Positions 7,960-17,398 are shown, numbered from the stretch's first letter. The stretch is DNA of 64,000 nt from Histidinibacterium lentulum (GCF_003789055.1 NZ_ML119086.1:62001-126000), one strand, 5' to 3'. Program-made: numbers and translations. The notes: a model not told the origin generated them from the sequence alone.

Positions 7960-9419
7960 CGGCGCTGCTGCCGCTCCTGCTGTTGCTGACTTCGCTCGTG
8001 CCGGCGGCGATCAGCTTCTTTCTCGCGCAGGACAGCTACGGCCTGCGCAATGCGCTGAACCTCGGCGGCGCTCTGCTGAAAGCCGGGCTGATCGTCGCGA
8101 TGCTGTTCGCCGTCGCCGGCGGGGCCGTCTACGAGACGACGATCCCGCTCGCCCCCGGCCTCGTGCTGCTCCTGAAGATCGACGCGCTCGCGTTGCTGTT
8201 CGTCTCCCTTTCGGCGGCGCTGTGGCTGCTGACAACGATCTACGCCATCGCCTATTTCGGCACCAAGCCGCAACAATCGCGCTTCTTCGGGTTCTTCAGC
8301 CTCTGCGTCTTCGCAACGACCGGGATCGCGCTGTCCGGCTCGCTGATCTCGTTCTTCATCTTCTTCGAGCTTCTGACGCTCAGCACCTGGCCGCTGGTCT
8401 CGCACAAGCAGGACGCGGCTTCGCTCCGGGCGGCGCGCAGCTACCTGCTCTACGCGCTGCCGTGCAGCACGCTGCTGCTCGTGGCGATCGTCTGGCTCGA
8501 GAGCGCCACGGGACCGGTCCTGTTCGACGAGACGCCCGACCTCGACGCCCTCGACAGGAGCAGCCAGCAGGCGATCTTCGCGCTTTTCATCGTGGGAGTC
8601 GGCATGAAGGCGGCCATCGTGCCGCTGCATGGCTGGCTGCCGTCGGCGATGGCTGCCCCGGCGCCGGTCTCGGCCCTCCTGCATGCCGTCGCGGTGGTGA
8701 AGGCCGGAGCCTTCGGGGTGGTCCGGGTGGTCTACGACGTCTTCGGCGTCGCTCGGGTGACCGATCTCGGCGTGGGCATGCCGCTGGCGGTGCTGGCCTC
8801 CGCAACCATCCTGTGGGGGTCGATCCGGGCGCTGCAGCAGACCGAGATCAAGAAGCGCCTCGCCTATTCGACGGTCAGCCAGGTCAGCTGCATCGTGCTG
8901 GGCGCCGCGCTGGCCAGCCCCTACGCGGTGATCGGCGGACTGGCCCACCTGGTGCACCAGGGCCTGATGAAGATCACGCTGTTTTTCTGCGCGGGCATAT
9001 ATGACGAACGCGCCGGTGTGCGCGACATCGCGGGGCTGGACGGGCTGGGCTGGCGGATGCCCTGGACCTCCGCCTGCTTTTCGCTGGGGGCCCTGGGCAT
9101 GATCGGCCTGCCGCCCCTGGCCGGGTTCGTGACCAAGATCTATCTCGGGATCGGCGCCCTGCAGGCCGAGGCCGCCTGGGTGCTGGCCGTGCTCGGCGCA
9201 TCGACGCTGCTGAACGCGGCGTATTTCCTGCCCCTTCTCGCGCGACTGTGGTTCCGCGAGGCCGCCCCCGACGCCCGCGGCGACGAGCGCGTCCCGGCGC
9301 TGGTCGTGCCGGCCGTCGTCGCGGCGCTGGCCGCGCTCGGCGCCGGTCTTCTTGCCGCCTCGCCGCTGAGCCCGCTCGGCTGGGCGACCCTGATCACCGA
9401 GCGGGAGTACCTGAGATGA
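7956..9419 (+). CDS. ND2/4/5-like proton-translocating subunit, second copy
   Basis: 487 residues, about 14 transmembrane segments, same superfamily as its neighbours. Channel residues are intact: E138 in SFFIFFELLTLSTWPLV and K218 in VGMKAAIVPLHGWLPSAM. The start overlaps the preceding stop by ATGA, so the true protein is much shorter than the open frame, which runs back into the previous gene. It may take the place of the ND5-like half of MrpA, which is otherwise missing from the operon, but it lacks the long C-terminal extension of MrpA. Confidence 0.88.
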   Translation: MTALLPLLLLLTSLVPAAISFFLAQDSYGLRNALNLGGALLKAGLIVAMLFAVAGGAVYETTIPLAPGLVLLLKIDALALLFVSLSAALWLLTTIYAIAYFGTKPQQSRFFGFFSLCVFATTGIALSGSLISFFIFFELLTLSTWPLVSHKQDAASLRAARSYLLYALPCSTLLLVAIVWLESATGPVLFDETPDLDALDRSSQQAIFALFIVGVGMKAAIVPLHGWLPSAMAAPAPVSALLHAVAVVKAGAFGVVRVVYDVFGVARVTDLGVGMPLAVLASATILWGSIRALQQTEIKKRLAYSTVSQVSCIVLGAALASPYAVIGGLAHLVHQGLMKITLFFCAGIYDERAGVRDIAGLDGLGWRMPWTSACFSLGALGMIGLPPLAGFVTKIYLGIGALQAEAAWVLAVLGASTLLNAAYFLPLLARLWFREAAPDARGDERVPALVVPAVVAALAALGAGLLAASPLSPLGWATLITEREYLR

Positions 9420-11041
9420 CGCTGATCGCAGGCCCGCTCCTGCCGCTCGCGGCACTGGTCTGGCCGCTTCTGCTGGCCGGTCTGAGCGTGCTGCCGGCGG
9501 TCCGGCACAATGCCATACGGCTTCTGCCGCTCGCTCCCCTGCCCGGGCTCTGGCTGGCGCTGAGTGGCGTGGACGGCGTGACAAGTGCCCCTGACCTGCT
9601 TCTCGGCGTGACCCTCGCGCTTGAGCCCGGGGGGCGTATCCTGCTCGGCATGACAGCGGTGCTGTGGTGCATCGCCGGGCTGGCGGCCCAGCCGATGGCC
9701 CGCCGGCCGAACGCGGCGCTCTTCGCGGGCTTCTGGTGCCTGACGCTCGCCGGCAATCTCGGCGTGTTCCTCGCCCGGGACGTCGCGACCTTCTATGTCG
9801 CCTTCGCGGCGGTGTCGCTGACCTCGTGGTTCCTGATCGTGCACGACAGGACGGCGGAGGCGTTCCGGGCCGGCCGCGTCTACATCGTCATCGCGATCCT
9901 GGGCGAGGTGGCGCTGCTCCTGGGCCTCATCCTCGGTGCGCAAGCCGCGGGCAGCCTCGCCATTGCGGAGGTGGCGGCGGCGATCGAGACGCCGGCCATG
10001 GGCCTTCTCGTGGCGGGCTTCGGAATCAAGGCGGGGCTCGTGCCGCTGCATGTCTGGCTGCCGCTGGCGCATCCGGCGGCACCAGTGCCCGGCTCGGCCG
10101 TGCTGTCGGGCGCCATCGTCAAGGCCGGGCTGATCGGGCTCCTGCTGTTTCTGCCTCCGGTCAGCGCGCTCGGTCCCATTCTGACGGGCCTTGGGCTGGC
10201 GGGGGCCTTCGGCGCGGCCGTCTGGGGTCTGACGCAGGCCAACCCAAAGGCGGTGCTCGCCTATTCGACGGTCAGCCAGATGGGCCTCATGGTGATGCTG
10301 GTCGCCGCCGGCGGCGCCACGCGCGAGGCAGTGCCCTATTTCGCCATGCATCACGGGCTGGCGAAGGGTGCGCTGTTCCTGCTCGTGGGCGTTGCGCTGA
10401 TCTCGCGGACCCGATGGCAGCGGGCGCTCTGCCTTGTTCTGGGAACGGTCACGGCGGCCTCGGTGGCGGGCGCGCCGCTGACGGGCGGGGCGCTCTCGAA
10501 GGCGGCTGTCAAGCAGGGACTGGAGCCTTGGGCAAGCCATCTCTTGAGCCTTAGCTCGGTCTTCACCGGCCTCTTGCTCGCGTGGTTCATGTTCCGTCTC
10601 GCGCGGCTGGAGCCATCCGGCACCGGGCCGGGCTGGACCGCGCGCTTCTTGCTTCCGGCGCTTCTTGCCGCGCTTGCGCTCCTGGCGCCCTGGGCCTTGT
10701 GGCAGGACTGGACCGGCCTCGAACAGGGCTATCCGGCCAAGGCGGACAGCCTGCGCGACGCGTTCTGGCCGGTCGCCGTCGTTGTCGTGCTCGCGCCGTT
10801 CCTGGCAAGATGGCCGATGCCGACGCAACCGCCGGGTGACGTCCTGTCCGCTCTTGTCCGGCTCGGACGGCGCATCGCCTCCGCGCGGCCGAGACCACCC
10901 GGGAAGATCGCGCCGCAATTCCGGTTGCCCGCCCGCCAGATCGCTCCCTCCGCCCTGGAAGCGGCTTTTGGCCGCTGGAGTAACGCCGGAACCGTCCTCC
11001 TTCTGCTGATCCCGCTGATCCTCGTGCTGCTCCTCGTCTGA
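9416..11041 (+). CDS. ND2/4/5-like subunit, third copy, lacking the channel glutamate
   Basis: 541 residues of the same family, with a longer C-terminal region ending in a strongly hydrophobic helix (LLLLIPLILVLLLV). The channel lysine is kept (K205 in GFGIKAGLVPLHVWLPLAHP). The glutamate that precedes it in functional subunits is replaced by alanine: the segment reads YVAFAAVSLTSW (A131) where the sister genes read FELLTLSTW and LELLSLAS. The copy may thus be a structural or specialised subunit. It ends the operon; a GC-rich hairpin follows at 11044-11061. Confidence 0.87.
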   Translation: MTLIAGPLLPLAALVWPLLLAGLSVLPAVRHNAIRLLPLAPLPGLWLALSGVDGVTSAPDLLLGVTLALEPGGRILLGMTAVLWCIAGLAAQPMARRPNAALFAGFWCLTLAGNLGVFLARDVATFYVAFAAVSLTSWFLIVHDRTAEAFRAGRVYIVIAILGEVALLLGLILGAQAAGSLAIAEVAAAIETPAMGLLVAGFGIKAGLVPLHVWLPLAHPAAPVPGSAVLSGAIVKAGLIGLLLFLPPVSALGPILTGLGLAGAFGAAVWGLTQANPKAVLAYSTVSQMGLMVMLVAAGGATREAVPYFAMHHGLAKGALFLLVGVALISRTRWQRALCLVLGTVTAASVAGAPLTGGALSKAAVKQGLEPWASHLLSLSSVFTGLLLAWFMFRLARLEPSGTGPGWTARFLLPALLAALALLAPWALWQDWTGLEQGYPAKADSLRDAFWPVAVVVVLAPFLARWPMPTQPPGDVLSALVRLGRRIASARPRPPGKIAPQFRLPARQIAPSALEAAFGRWSNAGTVLLLLIPLILVLLLV

Positions 11042-11043
11042 AC

Positions 11044-11061
11044 CGGGCAGCACCGTGCCCG
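11044..11061. terminator. Hairpin between convergent operons
   Basis: CGGGCA and TGCCCG form a six-base-pair stem around a six-base loop directly after the last antiporter gene, facing the convergent phosphotransferase gene. There is no T-tract, so a role as terminator is only likely, not certain. Confidence 0.35.
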
Positions 11062-11098
11062 ATGCCGCGGATCGAGCCTTGCGGGGCGGTGCGAGCCG

Positions 11099-13207
11099 CT
11101 AGGCATCCTCAAGACCGCGGGCGCAGGCCTCGCCCGTCGACAGGATCGCCGCTGTGGCATGGCTTCGGTCTGGCATCCGCTGGCTGATCGCGACGTGGCG
11201 GATGAACGAGACCCATTCCAGAACGGCGAGGCGATCGCGATCGACGGGACCACGGAATTCCTCGTAGCCCGTCAGGAACGCGTCGGCACCGGCACGAAAG
11301 CCGTCCGCCCGCCCGTGAAGGCGCAGGCTCAGCTCGGTCAGATGCGCGCGGAGGTTGCCAAGGTCGAGCAGCGGGTCGCCGCGGGCGAAAAGGTCGAGGT
11401 CCACAAGCCAGGCGGTCCTTCCGTCGATCAGCACCTGGTCGGGGTGAAAATCGCGGTGGATGCCGGTCGCGGCCGCGGGCGGGAGCGCGCCGAGCAATCT
11501 TTCGGCGATGCCAAGGAGCCGCTCTGCACGGGCGCGCAGGCTAGGCTCTGGCAGAGCGGCAAAGGCGGCGCGCAGGACGGCGAGTTCGTCGTCCATCGTC
11601 CAGCTCCGATCCGCCGCCGCGTCCGCGGCGTGCAGAATGCCGAGGGCCTTCCCTGCGGAGCGCAGGGCGTCGGTCGTCAGAATATCTCCGAGCGGCCGAC
11701 CCGAGACCACCTCCTGGAGCCAGAGCGCTCCGATCTGGCCCAGGGGTTCGGGTACGCCGACATGGTGTGGCCCCCGGCCGTCGAGGCCGGCGGCGCGGAG
11801 CGCCTGGTGCAGCCTGGGCGTGCGGCGGTCGGGACCCTTGGCCCGCAGTTTGCCCAGCATGGGCGGCCTGCCAGGCAGGTCGTAGCGGATCAGCGCCCGG
11901 CGTCCGGGCTTGTGGCGCAGGAGCGTGACAGCGGGCGTCGCGCCGAGAGTCGGCCCCATACGCGCCGGGTCGAGAGCGCCGGAGAGGCCCGGCGTGGGCT
12001 CCCGCGCTGCCGCCCTCCGCCCGTCGAGACGGTCGGAGATCAGCGCGAGCACCGCCCGCGCTTCCGCATCCCAGGCAGGGCGCCGGGTGCGGAACCCCTC
12101 CCCCGCGATGGCGAGCAGGGCCGCGGCGCGGTGTTCCTCCACCCCTTCGGGCACGGCCCCGGCCGTGGCGGCGTAGCCGTCGCACAGCGCGGTGGCCGCC
12201 GCCTCTGCCTCGGACGCCGCCAGGATGCCCTCGATCACGTCGGCGTCGAGCCGTGCGAGGAAGGTGCCGAGGTCCTGCGCCGGGGCGCCGACGCCCATTC
12301 GGTCCCAGTCGATCACCACCGGCGCTCCGTCCCGCAGCAGCACCTGGTCGGCAGTGAAGTCGCCGTGGATGCGGCAGGGAGTGGCGGCGATGGCGCGCAG
12401 CGCCGTGTCCAGCCGGGCGGCGAGCGCGGCGGCCTTCTCGGCCTCGTCGGGAAGGAGCGCGGCAACGGTCCCGGCCGCGGTCTGCGCGTCGGGCAGCGCG
12501 ACGGGCTCGCCCGGACGCGGGGCGGCGCCGTGGAGCCGAGCCAGTTCCGCGCCGGTCAGCCGATGGGCGGCGGTTCCGCTCGCGCCGGCCATCGGGCTGC
12601 CCTCGATCCACCCGGAGACGACGCTGCGCCGCCGCTTCCTGATCCCCAGCAGCGGTACGCCGGCCACCCGCGCAGCATGGCGCGCGCCCGCGAAAGCGGC
12701 GCGGAAGGCCTCGTCCGCATGGGCCTTGATCAGGGCGCGGGGGCCCTCCGCCCCGTCCGCCCTCAGCACCAGGCGCCGGCCGGGCTTGTAGCGCAGGAGC
12801 CGGAGGGTCGTGTCCTCGAGGCCGAAATGGGCGAGGAAGGCACGGCGCCCGTCGGAGTACTGTAGCACCCGTGCCGCTGCGATCTCCCGGTCGAGGCCGA
12901 GCGGCGTGACGGCGATGCAGTGCTCGTCCACGAAATGCGCCCGCAGCGGCCCGGTCCGCCATTCCTCGCGCTCACGCACCTCCGCGTAGCGGCCGGGCGG
13001 ATAGGCCATCGCGGCCCAGGCACGCAGCGACCCTGTCGGAGAGGTGAGCGCGACGACGCAGCTCGTTCCCGGCTTGTAGCGCAGGTAGGTGGGCTGCATG
13101 TCGGCAAGCCCGACCTGTGCCGCCATGCCCCGCGCGTCCAGCAACGCGGCAAGGCCCGGCAGGTCCGGGTCGCGGGCGGCAAGCGCCGCGTCAGCTGGCG
13201 AGAGCAT
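11099..13207 (-). CDS. Multi-domain aminoglycoside-phosphotransferase-like protein
   Basis: 702 residues with two kinase-like (APH/choline kinase fold) units. Catalytic-loop motifs are IHGDFTADQVLL (H281, D283) followed by VVIDWD (D300), and IHRDFHPDQVLI (H584, D586) followed by LVDLD. In both loops the usual Mg-binding Asn is Gln. A short N-lobe motif LRxKPG occurs three times (about residues 42, 139, 430), so a third, incomplete unit probably sits at the N-terminus. Expected role: ATP-dependent phosphorylation of a sugar or lipid-linked hydroxyl. ATG 13207 overlaps the end of the ABC exporter gene by 17 bases. Last gene of the glycosyltransferase cluster. Confidence 0.8.
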   Translation of the reverse strand: MLSPADAALAARDPDLPGLAALLDARGMAAQVGLADMQPTYLRYKPGTSCVVALTSPTGSLRAWAAMAYPPGRYAEVREREEWRTGPLRAHFVDEHCIAVTPLGLDREIAAARVLQYSDGRRAFLAHFGLEDTTLRLLRYKPGRRLVLRADGAEGPRALIKAHADEAFRAAFAGARHAARVAGVPLLGIRKRRRSVVSGWIEGSPMAGASGTAAHRLTGAELARLHGAAPRPGEPVALPDAQTAAGTVAALLPDEAEKAAALAARLDTALRAIAATPCRIHGDFTADQVLLRDGAPVVIDWDRMGVGAPAQDLGTFLARLDADVIEGILAASEAEAAATALCDGYAATAGAVPEGVEEHRAAALLAIAGEGFRTRRPAWDAEARAVLALISDRLDGRRAAAREPTPGLSGALDPARMGPTLGATPAVTLLRHKPGRRALIRYDLPGRPPMLGKLRAKGPDRRTPRLHQALRAAGLDGRGPHHVGVPEPLGQIGALWLQEVVSGRPLGDILTTDALRSAGKALGILHAADAAADRSWTMDDELAVLRAAFAALPEPSLRARAERLLGIAERLLGALPPAAATGIHRDFHPDQVLIDGRTAWLVDLDLFARGDPLLDLGNLRAHLTELSLRLHGRADGFRAGADAFLTGYEEFRGPVDRDRLAVLEWVSFIRHVAISQRMPDRSHATAAILSTGEACARGLEDA

Positions 13208-15005
13208 GGGCTCCCGCGCCCCGCAGCATCTCCGCGAACCGTCCGCCCCGGCGCAGCAGATCGGCCGGCGCGCCGTCCTCCGCCACGCGACCGCCGTCGA
13301 GCAGCAGGACGCGATCGGCCGTCGCCGCGAGTTCGAGGTCGTGCGTGACAAGCAGAACCGTACGCCCCTCCGCAAGCTGCCGCAGCGCATCGGCCACGAT
13401 CGCCCCGCTGTCCCGGTCTAGGCCCGCGGTCGGCTCGTCGAGGATCAGGATCCGGCTGTCGCGGAGTGCCGCCCTGGCGATGGCGATTCGCTGCCGCTGC
13501 CCGGCCGATAGCGTCGAACCGCGCTCGGCGATCTCGGCGTCGTAGCCCTCGGGCAGCGCGCGGATGAAGCTGTCGGCATGGGCGAGGCGTGCGGCGGCCT
13601 CGATCTCGTCCCGTTCGACGTCGCGTCCCGATCCCAGCGCGATGTTCTCCGCGATGGTGCCGCGGATCATCAGCGGGTCCTGCGGCACGAGTCCGATTTG
13701 GGCCCGGAGCGAGCGCAACGTGACGGTGCGGATATCGGTCCCGTCGATCAGGACCCGACCCGCGGTGGGGTCGTAGAGGCGCAGGACGAGGCTGGTGAGC
13801 GTCGACTTTCCGGCACCGGAGGGACCGGTGATCGCCACCGTGGTTCCTGCCTCGATCACGAAGCCCGCACGATCGAGCACCGGCGCGCCGTCCCCACCAT
13901 AGCGGAAGCTCACTTCCTCGAAGGCGATGCGGCCGTCGAAACGCGGCGCGACCTTCGCATCCGGCCTGTCCGTGACGGTGGGGCTCTGGTCCAGCAGGCT
14001 CACGACCCGCTCGCCGGCCGCGACCGCCTTGGCGAGTCTGGCGGTGTACTTAGCGTAGTGCCTCACTGGACGGAAAGTCTGCTTGAGGTAGGTGACGAAG
14101 ATCAGGAGGTCTCCCGGCGTGATCCGCCCGGCCAGCACCTGCAGCGTGCCGTACCACAGCACCAGAGCGAGCCCGAGGCCCGACAGCAGGTCGACGGAAC
14201 GCTCCAGCCCGGCGGCGAGCCGTTTGCCCTTCACGCCCTCGCGCATGTCCTTGTCGTTGGCGCCCTCGAACTGGGTGGAGACCTCGTCCTCGAGCCCGAG
14301 GGCCTGGACGGAACGGATGCCCGCCATGGTCTCGGCGCTGGTCGCGGCGAGTTCTCCCTGCCGCTTGCGCTGCTTGCGGCTGACGTTGCGGATGCGGGTG
14401 CCGAGCCGGCGCGACAGCAGCCAGAGGAGCGGCAGGGGCGACAGGGCCACGAGCGCGAGCCGCCAGTCGAGCCAGAACATCACGCCGATCATGCCGGCGA
14501 AGACGAAGACGTTGGCCAGCAGCGGCAGCGCCGCGGTCACCAGCGTCTCCTTCAGCATGCCGACATCGCCTATGAGCCGCATGGTCAGGTCGCCGGCCCG
14601 GGCGCGGGCATGGAAGCCGAGCGGCAGGATCTGCAGGTGTCGGAAGAGATCGGCGCGAACCTTCGTCAGCACCCGATTGCCCACCAGGGCGAAACCCAGA
14701 GTCGAGACGTATTGAAAGAGCGCCTTCAACGCGACCACGGCCAGGAGCCCCAAGGCGCAGAGGGTAAGAAGGGTCATCGGGTCGAGGGAGGCGGCGATAT
14801 CGGCCTCTCCCGCGGCGCTTGGCACCACGCGGTCGATAATGAACTTGAGGGGCCACGGCTCGAGCAGTTTCATCGCCGTCGCAGCGAGGAGTGCCGCCAC
14901 CGACCCGCCGAGGAGCGCGGCGTGGGGCCGCGCATAGGGCGCGAGCCGGCCGAAGACCTGCCGGAGGGACGGCAGGATTTCCGTCAGGCTCTCCTTGCGG
15001 CTCAT
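13191..15005 (-). CDS. ABC exporter, fused membrane and ATPase domains (MsbA-like)
   Basis: 604-residue half-transporter. Six transmembrane helices span about residues 25-330. The nucleotide-binding domain has Walker A GPSGAGKST, signature LSAGQRQR, Walker B ILILDEP and the H-loop in LLVTHDLEL. Homodimers of this type export lipids, glycolipids or peptides across the inner membrane. It overlaps the upstream glycosyltransferase by ATGA and lies between the glycosyltransferases and a phosphotransferase, so its cargo is probably the product of those enzymes. The substrate cannot be read from the sequence. Confidence 0.9.
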   Translation of the reverse strand: MSRKESLTEILPSLRQVFGRLAPYARPHAALLGGSVAALLAATAMKLLEPWPLKFIIDRVVPSAAGEADIAASLDPMTLLTLCALGLLAVVALKALFQYVSTLGFALVGNRVLTKVRADLFRHLQILPLGFHARARAGDLTMRLIGDVGMLKETLVTAALPLLANVFVFAGMIGVMFWLDWRLALVALSPLPLLWLLSRRLGTRIRNVSRKQRKRQGELAATSAETMAGIRSVQALGLEDEVSTQFEGANDKDMREGVKGKRLAAGLERSVDLLSGLGLALVLWYGTLQVLAGRITPGDLLIFVTYLKQTFRPVRHYAKYTARLAKAVAAGERVVSLLDQSPTVTDRPDAKVAPRFDGRIAFEEVSFRYGGDGAPVLDRAGFVIEAGTTVAITGPSGAGKSTLTSLVLRLYDPTAGRVLIDGTDIRTVTLRSLRAQIGLVPQDPLMIRGTIAENIALGSGRDVERDEIEAAARLAHADSFIRALPEGYDAEIAERGSTLSAGQRQRIAIARAALRDSRILILDEPTAGLDRDSGAIVADALRQLAEGRTVLLVTHDLELAATADRVLLLDGGRVAEDGAPADLLRRGGRFAEMLRGAGAHALAS

Positions 15006-16150
15006 GCAGCGCTCCTCTTGCCGATGCCTGCGAGGGCGAGGACTCGGGAGGCGACCCCGTCCCAGGTCCGCGTGGCGAGGACCTCGGCGCGTGCCTCCCG
15101 GCCGAGCGCCTCCCGCCGGGCCGGGTCGCGCGCGAGGTCTGCCAGCGCGGCGGCGAGGGCGCGGCGATCGCCGGGGGCGGTCAGGAGACCGGTGCGGCCG
15201 TGATCCACGACCTCTGGCAGGTGACCCGAACGGCTCGTCACGACGGCAAGACCCGCGGCCATGTATTCGTAGATCTTGAGCGGCGAGAAGTAGAAGTTCT
15301 CGCTGGCGGGATAGGGCGCCAGCCCGACATGCAGGCGCGCGAGCTGCCCCGGCACCGAGTCCGGGGCGACGGCCCCGGTGAACTCTACCGCATCTGCCAC
15401 GCCGAGGTCGGCGGCCAGCGTGACCAGGCGGTCCCGCTCCGGCCCATCGCCGATGATGACGAGCCGGGCGTCGGGGACCTCCTCGCGCAGGATCGCCAGA
15501 GCGGCGATCGCAGAATCGACGTCGTGCCAGGGCTTGAGGCTGCCGAGGAAGCCGACGGTAAAGGCGCCCTCGGGCCGCGCCACTTCCGGGAACCGGTCGG
15601 GGGAAATCGCGTTCGGCACCACCTCCACGATGCGGCCTCCGAGGCTCCGGCAATGGGCCGCGACGGCGGGCGAGACGGCGGTGATGGCATGAGCCGCCTC
15701 CATCGCGCGCCGGGCGCTGGCTTCCGCAGCCTCGGGCCGTGCGAGGGTCCGGTGACGGGCCTGCTCCTCGCTCAGGGGGGCATTTACCTCAAGCAGGCCG
15801 GGGACGCTCAGGTCCCGGGCCGTCTCCATCGCCGCATGGGCATAGAGCGCATGGCGTTCGTAGATCATGTCGAGGGGGCCGGCGGCCCTCAGCGACGACA
15901 CCACCTCGGCGTTGAGGGCGAGCGCGTCGCGGGCCCGATCCTCCGCGTTTCCTTTCCGCGGAAGGGGCAGAGGCGCCGTCGCCACCCGCGCGAGGTCTCC
16001 GGGGGGCGTCCCCTCCAGCCTGGGCGAGAGCAGCGTGACCTCCGCGCCGAGAGAGACGAAGGCCCGAAGCATCTCCTGGACGTGGATCGACGCGCCCTTC
16101 GTGCCGAAGACCGGGATACCGGGATCGGTGCAGACATAGGCGATGCGCAT
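15002..16150 (-). CDS. GT4-family glycosyltransferase
   Basis: 382 residues, GT-B fold. The N-terminal acceptor half begins MRIAYVCTDPGIPVFGTKGA. The C-terminal donor half has GFLGSLKPWHDVD, RLVIIGDGPER and the E-x7-E-type PLKIYEYMAAGLAVV loop of retaining GT4 enzymes. It transfers a sugar from a nucleotide donor to a glycan or lipid acceptor in the cytoplasm. The start and the stop of the preceding gene share one base (TGATG), and its own stop overlaps the ABC exporter start. Confidence 0.9.
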   Translation of the reverse strand: MRIAYVCTDPGIPVFGTKGASIHVQEMLRAFVSLGAEVTLLSPRLEGTPPGDLARVATAPLPLPRKGNAEDRARDALALNAEVVSSLRAAGPLDMIYERHALYAHAAMETARDLSVPGLLEVNAPLSEEQARHRTLARPEAAEASARRAMEAAHAITAVSPAVAAHCRSLGGRIVEVVPNAISPDRFPEVARPEGAFTVGFLGSLKPWHDVDSAIAALAILREEVPDARLVIIGDGPERDRLVTLAADLGVADAVEFTGAVAPDSVPGQLARLHVGLAPYPASENFYFSPLKIYEYMAAGLAVVTSRSGHLPEVVDHGRTGLLTAPGDRRALAAALADLARDPARREALGREARAEVLATRTWDGVASRVLALAGIGKRSAA

Positions 16151-17379
16151 CAGGCCACCCCCCGCAGGTCCGCGCCGGCCGTGCCCATGGCCTCCGAGAA
16201 GACTGCACGCAGGGTGGCGGCATTCCGGACCACGTCGAAGTCGCGCTCGATCCGGGCCCGGCCGCGGCGCGACATCTCTTCACGCAGCCCAGGGTCGTCA
16301 AGGGCGCGCGCAAGACCCGATGCCAGCCCCTCGGGATCCGCCTCCGGGACCAGGAGGCCGGTCTCGCCATCCGAGATGAGCTCCGGGATTCCGGTCACGG
16401 GGGTCGCCACGCAGGGCAGCCCCAGCGCCATCGCCTCCAGCAGAACCGTGGGCAGCCCATCGCGGTTGCCGTCGCCGCCCACGACGCAGGGACAGGCGAA
16501 GACGGCGGCGCGGCGCATCTCCGCGACCACTTCGGCCTGGGCCATCGGACCGGCGAGGGTGACGGCATCTCCGAGGCCGGCAACGTCGATCTGCGCGGCG
16601 AGGTTCTCCCGCTCGTCCCCGCTGCCGACGATGCGGCAGGTCACGTCGCGGCCTGAGGCCCGCATCAGCCGGATGGCTTCGACGAGGATGTGGAAACCCT
16701 TCTTCTCCACCAGCCGTCCGACGGCGAGGACCTCCCGTGCGCCGGGCTCCGGCGGGACGTAGGGAAACCGGGTCAGGTCGAGCCCGTTGTAGATGCGCAG
16801 CACGTTGCCGGGCGCCGCGCCGAAACGGTCCTGAAGAAAGCCGACATTGTAGTCGGAAACGGTGACCACCGCCTTCGCATCGGCGATCTTTCGGTCGAGA
16901 TGCTGGGGCGCCTCGTAGTCGTAGTAGATGTCCTTGGCGTGCGCGGTGAAGCTGTAACCGATCCCTGCGAGGGCGGCCGCGAGCCGGGCGACGGCGGTCG
17001 AGACGGTGCCGAAATGGGCGTGCAGATGGCCGACCCCGCGATCCCGGCAGGCCAGCGCCACGACGATCGCCTGGGCGACGTCGCGCCCGTCCGTGTCGGC
17101 CATGCGGGCGAAGGCGCGAGCGGCATCGGGTAGCCGGGCATGGGCCTCGGCGATCAGTTGCCAGAGAGCGTCGGCGCCGCGGAACGCATGGGGCACGAAG
17201 GTCACGGGGGCCCGCACCTGGCCGAGATTGTCCTGGAAATGCGTCTCGGCCACGGGCCGCAGGGCGAAAATCTCGATCTCCTGGCCCGCGGCCTCGTGCG
17301 CGAGGATCTCTCCCACCACGAAGGTCTCGGAGAAACGCGGATAGCGCTTGAGGACGTAGCCTACCTTGAGGTCGGTCAT
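16150..17379 (-). CDS. GT4-family glycosyltransferase
   Basis: 409 residues, GT-B fold, beginning MTDLKVGYVLKRYPRFSETF, a start typical of colanic-acid/exopolysaccharide GT4 enzymes with the FSETF motif. Other landmarks are HLHAHFGTVS, VLAVGRLVEKKGFHILVEA and the donor loop GLPTVLLEAMALGLPCVAT. ATG 17379 is used; the frame extends 57 codons upstream with no support. It follows the COG4671-type transferase by 19 bases and overlaps the next GT4 gene, so three sugar transferases are co-transcribed. Confidence 0.9.
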   Translation of the reverse strand: MTDLKVGYVLKRYPRFSETFVVGEILAHEAAGQEIEIFALRPVAETHFQDNLGQVRAPVTFVPHAFRGADALWQLIAEAHARLPDAARAFARMADTDGRDVAQAIVVALACRDRGVGHLHAHFGTVSTAVARLAAALAGIGYSFTAHAKDIYYDYEAPQHLDRKIADAKAVVTVSDYNVGFLQDRFGAAPGNVLRIYNGLDLTRFPYVPPEPGAREVLAVGRLVEKKGFHILVEAIRLMRASGRDVTCRIVGSGDERENLAAQIDVAGLGDAVTLAGPMAQAEVVAEMRRAAVFACPCVVGGDGNRDGLPTVLLEAMALGLPCVATPVTGIPELISDGETGLLVPEADPEGLASGLARALDDPGLREEMSRRGRARIERDFDVVRNAATLRAVFSEAMGTAGADLRGVA

Positions 17380-17398
17380 CACGGGGCTCCTTTCGGGG

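Noticed and set aside
4174-11041. Operon as respiratory complex I or a membrane-bound hydrogenase
   Set aside because: No NADH-oxidising, iron-sulfur or NiFe subunits are present, and MnhE, F, G and B domains are specific to Mrp-type antiporters.
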